64,000 bases of DNA from Corynebacterium imitans (lineage in GTDB: Bacteria > Actinomycetota > Actinomycetes > Mycobacteriales > Mycobacteriaceae), in the NCBI RefSeq assembly GCF_000739455.1, contig NZ_CP009211.1:1-64000 (forward strand), read 5' to 3'. Below the pieces are notes generated by a model. That model saw only the letters and a program-made list of their open reading frames with translations, did not search any database and had not been told where the DNA came from. The position numbers were made by a program, and so were the translations under genes. Each line of letters opens with the position of its first letter. Within the stretch, counting starts at the first letter, position 1. Shown piece after piece: positions 19,167-28,744 of this stretch.

Positions 19167-19354
19167 CGTTGTAATGCGGTTTTTCCGCACACCTTGGGGA
19201 TGGTGGACTACTTTCCACGAAACGGTTGTGATTGAATGAAACTCTGTCAGTGTGTAGATCCGTGTTCAGGAGATCTCCAGGCTGCTTCGATTATCTCCGA
19301 CAAGTTTTAAGGATTGGGCCGTTGCAAAACGCAAATCTAAAGAAGCGCATTATG
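19167..19354 (+). repeat. 188-bp perfect repeat, copy 2 (promoter/leader/start)
   Basis: Identical to 14354-14541; carries the same candidate promoter, leader, ribosome site and TTG start for the second paralogue. Confidence 0.9.
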
Positions 19355-22300
19355 GCCGCGCTTATCTCCGGTGTCCTCGCTACCGGTACCACCGCTGTTA
19401 TTGTCCCCGAGGCTTCTGCTGCAGACCAGATGATCGTAGAGGCCTACCAGCGCCTCGACGAGGCGTCGCTGCGCCAATTCGAGATTGAGCAGAGCAAGCT
19501 TGCAAAACGGTACCCGAAGTGGACTCAGCCAGTGCAGGTGCTGTCCACCAATCAGGGACCTGGCTGGTGCATCGACTGGGGTATTGATAGCTCGTGGAAC
19601 AACCCTGACGGGTTCGAGGTGCGCAAGCTCACCGGTCAGTCTGGCCGTGTTGGTCAGGGCTATGCCATCGACGAGAACATCCGCATCGCTTCGATCACCT
19701 TGACTAAGCAGATGCTCACGGACTTCAAGCAGTGGGAGGAGACTTCTTCCTCCTCGCTGGAGAAAGACATCCAGACGAAGAACCGCTACCTTCAGGCACT
19801 GTTGGGTAACAACCCGAGTGAGCTGAACGGCGTCCGCGAGCTCATTCACGATCGCGATCTGATTAAGTTCCAAAACCTCACGGGCTTCAGCATCACGCGC
19901 GTGCAGAACCCGTCTGATGGCGTCAACTACCGCCTGGTCCCGAACCAGTCGAAGCTCGACGACATGAAGAAGAAGATCGGCCCGAACGAGTTTGTTACCG
20001 TTCTTGTTCCGAAGAACTACAACTGGAACATGAACAAGCGCAAGGAATGGACCTTCCAGCGCTTGATCACGATTTACCAGCCTGGCTTGGATCTGTCGTG
20101 GCAGCCGAAGCCAGATTACGATTTCAGCACCACCGTCACGGAGACCCCGAAAGAGACCCTCACTGAGGTCACCACGATGCCGGAGCACGTCACCACGGTG
20201 ACTGAGCCGGGCAAGCCGACGACCAAGACGATCGTGACTGAGGAGCCGACAACGGTCACGCGTACCAGCACGCTGCCGGCTTTCACGACCGTTACCACGG
20301 TTACCGAGCCGGATGAGGTCGTCACCACCACTAAGACGCACCCGGCGAAGACCACCGAGGTTGTGCGGACCGAGAACGGTACCCCGGTTACTGAGACGAA
20401 GACCATTACGCCTGAACCGGAGATCGTCACGGAGACGAAGAAGGGTGGCGTCAAGACGGTCACCTCGACGGTTACCGATACGACCGTCACAGAGACTGTC
20501 CCTGGTGAGAAGAAGACTGTTACCCAGGTCGAGACCCCGGAGGTCACCACAACCCGCACCGTTCCTGCTGGCGAAACCACCGTCACCAAGACCGTTGCAG
20601 GCGAGCCGACGACCGTCACGGTGAACAAGGACTCCAAGTACTACACCGAGAAGGTCTACGAGTCCATCAAGGAAGTCTACGAGTACTACCAGTTCGCTGG
20701 CTTCACCAAGGAAGAAAAGTCCAAGGTCATTGAGCTGGACAAGCGCATCAGCGGTTCATGGAGCTTCCGAATCACTGAGGGTTCTGAGTACGTCATCGTC
20801 GAGCGTGGCGAGAAGGACGGCCAGCTGATCGTTACCCCGCGCCCGGGCATTGATGGCGAGCACAAGGTCACCATCGTGGTCACCGATGACCAGGGTCGTG
20901 AGCACGTCTACCGCCTGACCATCAACAACACGGTCAACATTGATGAGTCCATCAATGTGAAGGTGAACAACTTCTTCTACAACATCAACACCGGCGGCGA
21001 GGGTGACCGCTTCAAGGTGCTGAAGTACAACGAGGGTGAGACCTGGAAGAAGGTCAAGGGCGGCGAGCTTGTCGAGGTTAAGGATGACGGCAAGGGCAGC
21101 CTGACCGTCACCCCGAAGGATGGCGTGACTTCCGGCGAAGTGATTGTGACGATCACCGATAAGCAGGGCAACGAGCGTGAGAACATCATCACGATCGAGA
21201 ATAAGGAGTCGAAGTACGACGTCACCCGTACGATCCTGAACACCTCGGTCGGTTTCGTTGAGTACCGCGGCGGCGACTTTAAGATCATCGAGGGCGAGGA
21301 CGTTCTCGATATTAAGCAGGTCGAGGTCAATGGCGAGAAGGTTTGGAAGATCGTTCCGAAGGTCGAAGAGGGCAGCGCGCGCGTCGTCTTCACCGACAAG
21401 GACGGCGTTGAGTACACCTTCACCTTCGAGGTAGTTAAGGACCCGAACGGTGGCCCAAAGGTCGTCCAGCACAACATCAACTACACCGGCAACGTTGAGA
21501 TTGAGCGTCGTGAGGATTACCGCTATGAGGTAGTGAAGGGCGATCACCTGCTGAATGAAGAGCAGCTCAACATCGAGGAGACGACCCGTGAAACCGACGG
21601 GAAGAAGGTCTGGCAGATCACTCCGAACAAGGATGATCTTAAGCTGAAGGAAGAAGGCGGCACTGCCGTCATCAATATCAAGGACAGCGAGGATCGCCTT
21701 GTTGGGATCTTCACCGTCAACATCGAGCGTGACGTCACCGGCGATGTCGAGAAGGTGACGCGCGAACGCGAGGTCGCGGACCGCTCCACAGTTAATGTCT
21801 TCCTTGGCGACAACGAAAACAACTACTTTGCTGTTGAGCCACTCGATGGCACCAACCTGGGCGATTTCTTCAAAGAGCCGGAAAAGTACGCAGGAAAGGA
21901 GATCAAGGATAACCTCCAGCTGAAGTTCAAGCCAGGCGCTGAGGGTAAGTTCAAGGTCACCGAGTACATTTGGCGAGTTGGCGAAGATAAGATTGTCCGG
22001 GATGAAAAGGGCAACGTTGTCGAACACATTAAGGGCAAGAAAGAGCCCGTCCCGATCACCGAGTACGTCTACACCGTTAAGCCGTTCCAGCCGAGTGAGT
22101 CTACCTACACCATCACGGCGGACAACGAGGTCGACCTGCAGGGCAAGAAGCTCTACGTCACCGAGGGGCAGAAGCTGCTCGAATCCATTCCGACTGATGG
22201 CGAGTCCAAGTTCAAGCTTGTTCCGAAGGCTGACGCTAACGGCAAGGTTGTGATTGAGAACCGCACCGATGACGGCTTCGTCTTCGAGCGCTACATCCTC

Positions 22301-23842
22301 AATATCACCCCGGGCCGCGCAGCCTCCAAGGACAATGTCATCGAGAAGACGATGACCTGGAGCGGGGTTGCACGCATCAATAAGGAAGAGGGCCATACTT
22401 ACAAGTTTGTCTCCGCTAAGGATGCGAAGGGCAACGACGTCGACGGCAACGATCTCGTCCGCGTCAAGGAAGAGAATGGTGAGTTCGTCGTCAGCGGCCG
22501 CGCTGGCAAGACCGGTACCGTTACCATTGCGGTAAGCGACAACCGTGGTGTGTACGCGACCTACAAGCTCACCATCAACGAGGCTGAGGGCGCACGCGTC
22601 TACGACTACCAGATCTCCACTAATGCAGAGTTCCGCGCAACCCTGGTGGAGAAGTCCAACCAGTTTGTCGTCATCGACGGTGGCGAGTACCTCGAGACTC
22701 CGAACAACGATGGCAACCAGTGGACCGTGAAGCCGAAGCAGAGCGGCGTGGGCAAGACCGCGACGGTTGAGGAGTGGGATCAGGACGGCAACGTTCTGAA
22801 CACCTACAACCTGAAGATCGTCCAGGGCGCAACCAGCGGTTCCCGCCACCTGCGTGACTACCTGATCGTTGGCCAGGCGAAGGCCTACGAGCCGATCTCT
22901 GAGGGCAACACCTTCAAGGTTGTGCAGGGTGCCGACCACGTCAACACGGGCAAGGATGACAAGGGCAACTTCACGCTGACCCCGAAGTCCGGCACCGACA
23001 ACAAGACGGTTGTAACCGAGGAGTACGACAAGGATGGCATCCTGGTCCGCACGATCACTTCGCTGATCATCCCGGAGAGCCTCACCTCCAACGGTGCGTT
23101 CCTGGGCGACAACCGCGATGTTGCCAAGATCATCCGTGATGAGAAGACCGGCCAGATCACCGTTGTCTTCGACAAGGAAGGCGGCGACGTCGCGATCGCT
23201 GAGGGCTCCGAGCTCGTCGACCAGAGCCGCGACGGTAACAACATCATCCTCACCCCGAAGCAGGGCGCAAACGGCACGGTCATCTTCATCCCGGTGCTTG
23301 AAGGTTCCCAGAACAAGTCGGCTTCCGAAGTAAAGGTGCGAGTCAACACCAGCAACAACCAGGGCGGTGGCAACGTCAACGTTGGCTCCTCCGACCCGAA
23401 GTGCATTGCTTCGCTGGTTGGTTTGGCTTCGCCGCTGCTGCTGCTGATCCCGCTGGGCATCCTGTCCCAGGTGCACATCCCGGGTCTGGAGGGTGTGCGT
23501 GGTCAGCTCAACGCTGCGATCAAGCAGGCGAATGATCGTATCCAGCAGGGTTTGGGTATCTACGACCGTGATCGCGCGCAGCGTGCTGCAGGTGTCCAGG
23601 GCGCGTTTGCGATTGAGAATTCGCAGATGATCGGTATCGCTGCTGGCGGTCTCGGCTTGATTACCGCTGGCCTGCTGATTGGCGACGCGGTATTGCGTGC
23701 TTGCGGCCAGCAGGAGGCAACGTCCTCCTACCAGCTGGGCAAGGCTACCGATAACGAGACGTTGATGTACGGCTCGTCCGGTAAGCCTGCTGAGTCCGAG
23801 GCTGCGAAGCCGGAGGATGAGAAGGCTGCTGACGAGAAGTAG
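19322..23842 (+). CDS. Giant repeat-rich envelope protein 2 (1506 aa)
   Basis: This is a paralogue of the preceding gene with the same plan. The TTG start at 19322 lies in the perfect leader repeat. It has a signal peptide (KKRIMAALISGVLATGTTAV, cleavage near ASA), an N-terminal domain with GPGWCIDWG and the EVRKLTGQSGRVG segment, and a Thr/Val/Glu/Pro linker (about 268-434). Beta-rich modules with the pattern GxYxVVxGxxLL, TPKxGxxG and VxIxDxxGxxY follow, and then the same two-helix C-terminal anchor with an identical acidic tail. Several central modules (for example NNYFAVEPLDGTNLGDFF and AEGKFKVTEYIWR) match copy 3 rather than copy 1, showing mosaic descent. No catalytic motif or sortase signal was seen. 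Surface location is a prediction; function unknown. Confidence 0.85.
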   Translation: MQNANLKKRIMAALISGVLATGTTAVIVPEASAADQMIVEAYQRLDEASLRQFEIEQSKLAKRYPKWTQPVQVLSTNQGPGWCIDWGIDSSWNNPDGFEVRKLTGQSGRVGQGYAIDENIRIASITLTKQMLTDFKQWEETSSSSLEKDIQTKNRYLQALLGNNPSELNGVRELIHDRDLIKFQNLTGFSITRVQNPSDGVNYRLVPNQSKLDDMKKKIGPNEFVTVLVPKNYNWNMNKRKEWTFQRLITIYQPGLDLSWQPKPDYDFSTTVTETPKETLTEVTTMPEHVTTVTEPGKPTTKTIVTEEPTTVTRTSTLPAFTTVTTVTEPDEVVTTTKTHPAKTTEVVRTENGTPVTETKTITPEPEIVTETKKGGVKTVTSTVTDTTVTETVPGEKKTVTQVETPEVTTTRTVPAGETTVTKTVAGEPTTVTVNKDSKYYTEKVYESIKEVYEYYQFAGFTKEEKSKVIELDKRISGSWSFRITEGSEYVIVERGEKDGQLIVTPRPGIDGEHKVTIVVTDDQGREHVYRLTINNTVNIDESINVKVNNFFYNINTGGEGDRFKVLKYNEGETWKKVKGGELVEVKDDGKGSLTVTPKDGVTSGEVIVTITDKQGNERENIITIENKESKYDVTRTILNTSVGFVEYRGGDFKIIEGEDVLDIKQVEVNGEKVWKIVPKVEEGSARVVFTDKDGVEYTFTFEVVKDPNGGPKVVQHNINYTGNVEIERREDYRYEVVKGDHLLNEEQLNIEETTRETDGKKVWQITPNKDDLKLKEEGGTAVINIKDSEDRLVGIFTVNIERDVTGDVEKVTREREVADRSTVNVFLGDNENNYFAVEPLDGTNLGDFFKEPEKYAGKEIKDNLQLKFKPGAEGKFKVTEYIWRVGEDKIVRDEKGNVVEHIKGKKEPVPITEYVYTVKPFQPSESTYTITADNEVDLQGKKLYVTEGQKLLESIPTDGESKFKLVPKADANGKVVIENRTDDGFVFERYILNITPGRAASKDNVIEKTMTWSGVARINKEEGHTYKFVSAKDAKGNDVDGNDLVRVKEENGEFVVSGRAGKTGTVTIAVSDNRGVYATYKLTINEAEGARVYDYQISTNAEFRATLVEKSNQFVVIDGGEYLETPNNDGNQWTVKPKQSGVGKTATVEEWDQDGNVLNTYNLKIVQGATSGSRHLRDYLIVGQAKAYEPISEGNTFKVVQGADHVNTGKDDKGNFTLTPKSGTDNKTVVTEEYDKDGILVRTITSLIIPESLTSNGAFLGDNRDVAKIIRDEKTGQITVVFDKEGGDVAIAEGSELVDQSRDGNNIILTPKQGANGTVIFIPVLEGSQNKSASEVKVRVNTSNNQGGGNVNVGSSDPKCIASLVGLASPLLLLIPLGILSQVHIPGLEGVRGQLNAAIKQANDRIQQGLGIYDRDRAQRAAGVQGAFAIENSQMIGIAAGGLGLITAGLLIGDAVLRACGQQEATSSYQLGKATDNETLMYGSSGKPAESEAAKPEDEKAADEK

Positions 23843-23871
23843 TCTCTAACGCCTTAAGAAAGCCGCTTGTG
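23666..23871 (+). repeat. 206-bp perfect repeat, copy 2 (3' end and terminator)
   Basis: Identical to 18742-18947; includes the C-terminal tail, stop codon and left terminator arm. Confidence 0.9.
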
Positions 23872-23897
23872 TGGAAACCCCACGCAAGCGGCTTTCC
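23859..23897 (+). terminator. Terminator of surface gene 2
   Basis: AAAGCCGCTTG (from 23859) pairs with CAAGCGGCTTT (ending 23895); the loop differs from the copy after gene 1. Confidence 0.75.
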
Positions 23898-23968
23898 GCT
23901 TCTTACCCACATGAGATTCTCCATAACACAAAGACGTATTGAAGTCTGCGGCGAGGCGTCCGTCGGTG

Positions 23969-23988
23969 TGACAGAATAGATACTGTCA
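23969..23988 (+). promoter_or_regulatory. Inverted repeat over a candidate -10 of surface gene 3
   Basis: TGACAG (23969-23974) and CTGTCA (23983-23988) flank TAGATA (23977-23982), a plausible -10, 70 bases before the TTG start. An operator-like arrangement absent from the other two copies. Confidence 0.4.
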
Positions 23989-24057
23989 TTACCCACCTCA
24001 TTTCCAGGACAGTCCAACCTCGCGTTGTGCTTTCTCGGAAAGTTCGAAGGATTCCCG

Positions 24058-27000
24058 TTGCAACCCTCCCTCAAGAAGCGCGCCATAGCCGCACTTATTT
24101 CCAGCGTCCTCGCTACTAGCGCCACTGCCGTCATCACTCCTAATGCTTTCGCTGAAGACAAGATGTCCGCAGACAAGGTCGCCGAAGCAGCATTCCAGCC
24201 TGTCGCGCCCGGCACACTCCGCCAGTTCAAGGCTCTCCAGCCAAAGTTTGCCCAGCAAGCGAAAGGTTTTGATGGGGCGGTCGCACCGCTTCGCACTGAC
24301 CTCGGACCAGCCTGGAGCATCGATGACGCGGCAAACAACCTCGATGACGTTCGGGTTCGCAAGCTGACCGGCCAGTCTGGTCGCGTGGGCGAAGGCGAGA
24401 GCCTGGATACCCAGGTTCGTGTCGCCGCGATCAATCTGGTCAAAGCGCTTCAGAAGGATCTCCAGGAGTACGAATCCGCGCCTTCAACCACGCTGAAGCA
24501 GCAGCTTGAGCAGAAACTGCTCTTTACGCGGGCCCTGCTTGGCAACGACGTTGCAACCCTGAACACGGCACGTACCGACGTCCTCAACAACCACGCGAAC
24601 GCTTTCTACGAGCTCACCGGCTTCAAAGTCGCGCAGAGGACCCAGCCGGGCTCTGCGAACGAGACCCTGAACTACGTCCTCGTCCCGGATACGCAGAAGA
24701 TCGAGGAGCTCACTGCGGGCGAGGATGAGTACATCACCGTGCTTCTCGGCGGGGAGGGCGAGCGTCTGCTCTCCCTCTACCAGCCAGGGCTCGACCTGCC
24801 TGACAACGCCGAGGCGACTGAGAGCACCTCAACGGAGTACTTCCTGTTTGCAGGGTTTACCGCCGATGAGAAGTCCAAGACCATTGACCTGGACCTGCGT
24901 ATCAAGGGCCACTGGACCTTTGACGTTACCGAGGGCGCGAAGTACGTCCAGGTCACCCGCGGCGAGCGTGACCACGAGCTCGTGCTTGCACCGCGCCCGG
25001 GCTTCGAGGGCGACGCTACCGCCACGGTCGTCATCACCGATGAGCAAGCGAACGAGCACATCTACCACCTGCAGCTCAACAACACCATCAACTCGGAGGC
25101 CCCGGCGAAGGAGCCGGAGCAGATTATCGACGCCCCGCCACGCGCTCCCGAGGAAACCGTGTACCGCCAGCTGCCCACCAGCACAGTTGCCTACATTGCC
25201 AGGAACGGCGGCACCGCAAAGGTCACGACGGGTCAGAACTTGCTGTCGGTGTCTGCGACCGAGATCAACGGCACACCGGTGTGGAAGGTGATCCCTTCGA
25301 CCAAGGGCGACGAAGGCACGGCCCACGTAGTGGTCACTGACGCCGACGGCACCGAGCGTCCCCACGACTTCGACGTGGTGAATCGGAAGTACGCGACGAA
25401 GAGTATCGTCCACGAGTCCCTCCCGTACATGGGAAGCACGAAGCTGCCACGCCCTGCTGGAGGGAAGTACGACGTTATCCAGGGCGAAGAGCTTGTAAAC
25501 ATCACTGCGGCAGAGAATGGTTGGATCGTCACTCCGAATGAGGACGACGCTGAGCTGAAGAAGAACGGTGGCACCGCCGTCATCAACATCAAGGACCGCG
25601 AAGGTCGTCTCGTTCAAAACGTAACCGTCTACATTGCGGCCAAGCGACCAGACTCCACACCGGTACACGAAGTTGTTGATCTCTTGATGGTCAAGCTCCG
25701 ATCGCACAACTACGAGGACAATCACTTCACAGTCGAACCGCTGGATGGCGCAAGTCTCGATGACTTCTTCGAGAACCCAGAGGCCTATGAGGGCAAGGAT
25801 CTCCAAGACGACCTGCAGCTGAGGTTTAAGCCGGGCGCGGAGGGCAAGGTCAAGGTCACTGAGTTTGTTCGGAAGCCGATTTACGAAACTGTCGACGGCA
25901 TCTTCCAGCCTGTCGACTATGAGAACACCCCAGTCGCCGAGCACATCTACTCGGTCACCCCGTTTGAGCCGATCGAGTCCGTGTACACGATCACGCCTTA
26001 CAACGAGTTGGGGCTGACTGGCACCAGTCTCTACGTCACCGAAGGCGAGGATCTGCTCCAGAGCGTCCCGACCCTGGGCGAGTCCAAGATCGAGGTCACC
26101 CCGAACCGCAGCGCAGGCGGCAAGGTCGTCATTGAGAACCGTACCGAGGATGGCCACGTCTTTGAGCGCTCCATCGTCAACATCACGCCTGCTGAGCGGG
26201 ATACGGTCGTCGAGAAGGAGATGACCTGGGCTGCCACCGCGCGTATCAACCAGGAGGAGGGCGACACCTACAAGTTCGTCTCCGCCACGGATTCGGAGGG
26301 CAACGACATTGACGGCATCGATTTGGTCCGCGTGCGCGAGGACAGCGGCGCTTTCGTCATCAACGGCCGCGCTGGAAAGATCGGTACCGTCACCATCGCG
26401 CTGAGTGACAGATTCGGCGTCTTCGCGACCTACAAGCTCACGATCACGGAGCCCGAAGACGCTCGTGTCTACAACTTCGACATTTCCACCAACGGCGAAT
26501 TCCGCGCATCCGTGGTGGACAAGTCCAACAAGTTCGTCGTCATCGACGGCGAGGAGCACCTCGAAACCGTGCGTACCGATGGCAACCAGTGGTCGGCCAA
26601 ACCGAAGGCAGACGCTGCGGGCAAGACCGTGGTGATTGAGGAGCAGGACGAGGACGGCAACGTCATCAGCACCTACAACCTGGGGATCGTCCAGGGCAAG
26701 ACCACGTCGCTGACCTTCCCCGGCACCACCCCGACCGACAACGAGTTCAACGCACGCAACAAGGACATCGCCAGCACCAAGCGCGACGCGGACACCGGCG
26801 CGATCACCGTTACCTTCGACAAGGCAGGCGGCGACATCGGCATTGCCGAGGGTACCGACCTCGTCGACATCACCCGCGAGGGCAACACCATGGTGCTTAC
26901 CCCGAAGCAGGGCGTGCGTGGCACGCTGTCGTTCGTCCCGGTGATCGACAACGTCCAGAACACCACCGGCTACAGCTTCGACATCAACACGAAGTCCAGC

Positions 27001-27189
27001 AATAACGGCAACACCCCGAAGGACGGTTCCGCGGACCCGAAGACTGTCGCCTCTTCCGTGGGTATCGCGACTCCGTTGGTGCTGCTGCTCGCGCTGATCG
27101 CCGTGTCCCAGCTGCCGATCCCGGGGCTGGAGGGCGTACGCGCGCAGATTAACGCCGCCATCGACAACGCGACGAAGGCGTTCAAGTAG
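24058..27189 (+). CDS. Envelope protein 3, shorter paralogue (1043 aa)
   Basis: This third member of the array uses TTG 24058, with AAGGA six bases upstream, and gives LQPSLKKRAIAALISSVLAT as signal peptide (cleavage near AFA). It keeps the N-terminal domain (VRKLTGQSGRVGEGESLD at about 98-115) and many modules close to copy 2 (FTVEPLDGASLDDFFENP, LRFKPGAEGKVKVTEF). It lacks the Thr/Val linker, and ends after the first anchor helix and GLEGVRAQINAAIDNATKAF. The second helix and acidic tail of copies 1 and 2 are missing. Its upstream region is unrelated to the 188-bp leader, so it is expressed independently. The stop is one base from the stop of the convergent cutinase-like gene and no terminator separates them. 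Function unknown. Confidence 0.85.
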   Translation: MQPSLKKRAIAALISSVLATSATAVITPNAFAEDKMSADKVAEAAFQPVAPGTLRQFKALQPKFAQQAKGFDGAVAPLRTDLGPAWSIDDAANNLDDVRVRKLTGQSGRVGEGESLDTQVRVAAINLVKALQKDLQEYESAPSTTLKQQLEQKLLFTRALLGNDVATLNTARTDVLNNHANAFYELTGFKVAQRTQPGSANETLNYVLVPDTQKIEELTAGEDEYITVLLGGEGERLLSLYQPGLDLPDNAEATESTSTEYFLFAGFTADEKSKTIDLDLRIKGHWTFDVTEGAKYVQVTRGERDHELVLAPRPGFEGDATATVVITDEQANEHIYHLQLNNTINSEAPAKEPEQIIDAPPRAPEETVYRQLPTSTVAYIARNGGTAKVTTGQNLLSVSATEINGTPVWKVIPSTKGDEGTAHVVVTDADGTERPHDFDVVNRKYATKSIVHESLPYMGSTKLPRPAGGKYDVIQGEELVNITAAENGWIVTPNEDDAELKKNGGTAVINIKDREGRLVQNVTVYIAAKRPDSTPVHEVVDLLMVKLRSHNYEDNHFTVEPLDGASLDDFFENPEAYEGKDLQDDLQLRFKPGAEGKVKVTEFVRKPIYETVDGIFQPVDYENTPVAEHIYSVTPFEPIESVYTITPYNELGLTGTSLYVTEGEDLLQSVPTLGESKIEVTPNRSAGGKVVIENRTEDGHVFERSIVNITPAERDTVVEKEMTWAATARINQEEGDTYKFVSATDSEGNDIDGIDLVRVREDSGAFVINGRAGKIGTVTIALSDRFGVFATYKLTITEPEDARVYNFDISTNGEFRASVVDKSNKFVVIDGEEHLETVRTDGNQWSAKPKADAAGKTVVIEEQDEDGNVISTYNLGIVQGKTTSLTFPGTTPTDNEFNARNKDIASTKRDADTGAITVTFDKAGGDIGIAEGTDLVDITREGNTMVLTPKQGVRGTLSFVPVIDNVQNTTGYSFDINTKSSNNGNTPKDGSADPKTVASSVGIATPLVLLLALIAVSQLPIPGLEGVRAQINAAIDNATKAFK

Positions 27190-27190
27190 C

Positions 27191-28723
27191 TCACCGCTCC
27201 CGCAGCACCCCGCGGACCACGTCGTCGATCCAGTCGAGCACGTAGTCGTAGCCGCGCTGACCGTCGATGTTGAAGCCGCCGGGGCTGTCGGTGTAGCCCA
27301 GCTTGTAGTAGGACATGTGGCGCGGCCCGAAGTCGCCGGCCTGCGCCGCTGACGCCAACAGGTTCGCGTTGGCCGGGTTGCGCATCGCGGCGTCCAGTCC
27401 CGCAGCACCAGCCACCTGGTCCATCAGCGCGCTCACCGCGGCGTGCGTCGCGGCCTGGCGTTGCTCGGTGGGAGTGGGCACGCGCGGCACCACGCCCGCG
27501 CCAGCCAGCTGCAGGTAGAAGCGTTCGGTGGCCTGGGTCGCCCGCATCGCCTCCAGCGCGACGTCGTACCAGCCTGCCGCCTCGCTGTCCTCAGGCATCG
27601 CCCCACGCAGCCCCTCCAGCGCGGGTAGCAAATACGTCCAGGTCACGCCCTCTTTCGCCAGGTTCGGCAGCGCGGACATTAAGGTGACGGCCGCGAGCTG
27701 CTCGGCCGGGGTCGCCGCCTGCTCGGCGCGCGTCGCGCGGTCCGCAGCCTGGGCGTAGAGGCCGATCTCTCCGAGGATGAGGGCGGCGGTGGGGGCGTCG
27801 AGAAGCGAAAGCCCTGAGACGCGCACCGCCTGTTGCAGGGGAACACCGGCGTCCAGCTGGCGCGAAAACTCCAGCACATGCATGCCGGTCGCCGCGTTCG
27901 GCGGGCCGACGGCCTCCTCGCGCATCGCCACATCCGCCACATCGCGCAGCGCGGAGTCCGGGTCCGTCGAGCACGCCATGTCCGCCGCATTGCACAGCGA
28001 GAGCACCTTGCCCTCCAGCCCGGCGAAATTCAGCGCCCGCTCGCCGGCCAGCCCCACCCGCCCAGGCACAACGCCCGACCCGCCGCCGTTGACCAGCTCG
28101 CCGCCGCGTGCCAGCTGACCCTTCGGCGCAGGCGCGTACAGCTTCGCGTCGCCTAAGGGCCTTTGCTTTTCGACGCCCGAACGCCCCGGATCCGCAAACA
28201 ACACCACCGCCGCCACCTGGTCCGGCCCAACCCCTGCTACTTTTCCGTGTCCGATCTCTGCCGCGACGTCGCCGATGAGGTGCGCGCCCTGCGAGTAGCC
28301 GATCAGGATAAACCGGGTGCGCGGGCAGTTGCGGGCGACGGTGCGCAGCTCGCGCTTCGCGTCGTCGGCACCGAGGGTGACGGACTCGCCGTAGGTGGCG
28401 GCTTCCGTGCCCTCGATGCCGCCGCTGGCGCTACCGATCGCGCTGAAGCGGCCGAGCGAGGCGGGGTAGCGGACCTGGTAGCTGCGCACGGTGCGGGCGC
28501 CGAAGTGTTCGGTGAGGTCGGCGGCGGGGGAGGAGTTGTCGTCGAAAAGCGTGTCGCGCGCTTCGGGGGCCCAGGAATGCGAAAACCCGGTGCCCGCCGC
28601 TTGCACGACGTGGACCGGGGTACAGCTCGGTGCCACCAGATCCCACGGCTGCGCTTGCGCAACCGGGGCGAGGGGGACGAGCGTGGCGAGCGTGAGGGCA
28701 GCGAGATGTTTCACGCGAAACAT
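27191..28723 (-). CDS. Secreted cutinase-like serine esterase with long C-terminal extension
   Basis: The 510-aa protein has a signal peptide (KHLAALTLATLVPLAPVAQA, residues 5-24). It then carries a cutinase-family alpha/beta-hydrolase domain: the nucleophile elbow GYSQG has Ser144, and the segment LCNAADMACSTDPDS near 245-260 corresponds to the cutinase Cys-Asp region. Paired Cys residues (Cys34/Cys133 and Cys246/Cys253) are likely disulfides. Cutinases of mycolate-bearing bacteria hydrolyse lipid esters in the envelope. The roughly 230-residue Ala-rich helical C-terminal region (after about 275) is unusual; most family members end near 220-340 aa. ATG 28723 is embedded in a parS-like palindrome. 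The gene runs convergent to surface gene 3. Confidence 0.8.
   Translation of the reverse strand: MFRVKHLAALTLATLVPLAPVAQAQPWDLVAPSCTPVHVVQAAGTGFSHSWAPEARDTLFDDNSSPAADLTEHFGARTVRSYQVRYPASLGRFSAIGSASGGIEGTEAATYGESVTLGADDAKRELRTVARNCPRTRFILIGYSQGAHLIGDVAAEIGHGKVAGVGPDQVAAVVLFADPGRSGVEKQRPLGDAKLYAPAPKGQLARGGELVNGGGSGVVPGRVGLAGERALNFAGLEGKVLSLCNAADMACSTDPDSALRDVADVAMREEAVGPPNAATGMHVLEFSRQLDAGVPLQQAVRVSGLSLLDAPTAALILGEIGLYAQAADRATRAEQAATPAEQLAAVTLMSALPNLAKEGVTWTYLLPALEGLRGAMPEDSEAAGWYDVALEAMRATQATERFYLQLAGAGVVPRVPTPTEQRQAATHAAVSALMDQVAGAAGLDAAMRNPANANLLASAAQAGDFGPRHMSYYKLGYTDSPGGFNIDGQRGYDYVLDWIDDVVRGVLRER
28707..28722. promoter_or_regulatory. parS: parS-like ParB binding site
   Basis: TGTTTCACGCGAAACA differs from the bacterial parS consensus TGTTTCACGTGAAACA by one base. 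It overlaps the start codon of the cutinase-like gene. The position 29 kb from dnaA is within the usual origin-proximal zone for parS. Confidence 0.55.
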
Positions 28724-28744
28724 TTTAGTCTCGCAGCACCTTGC

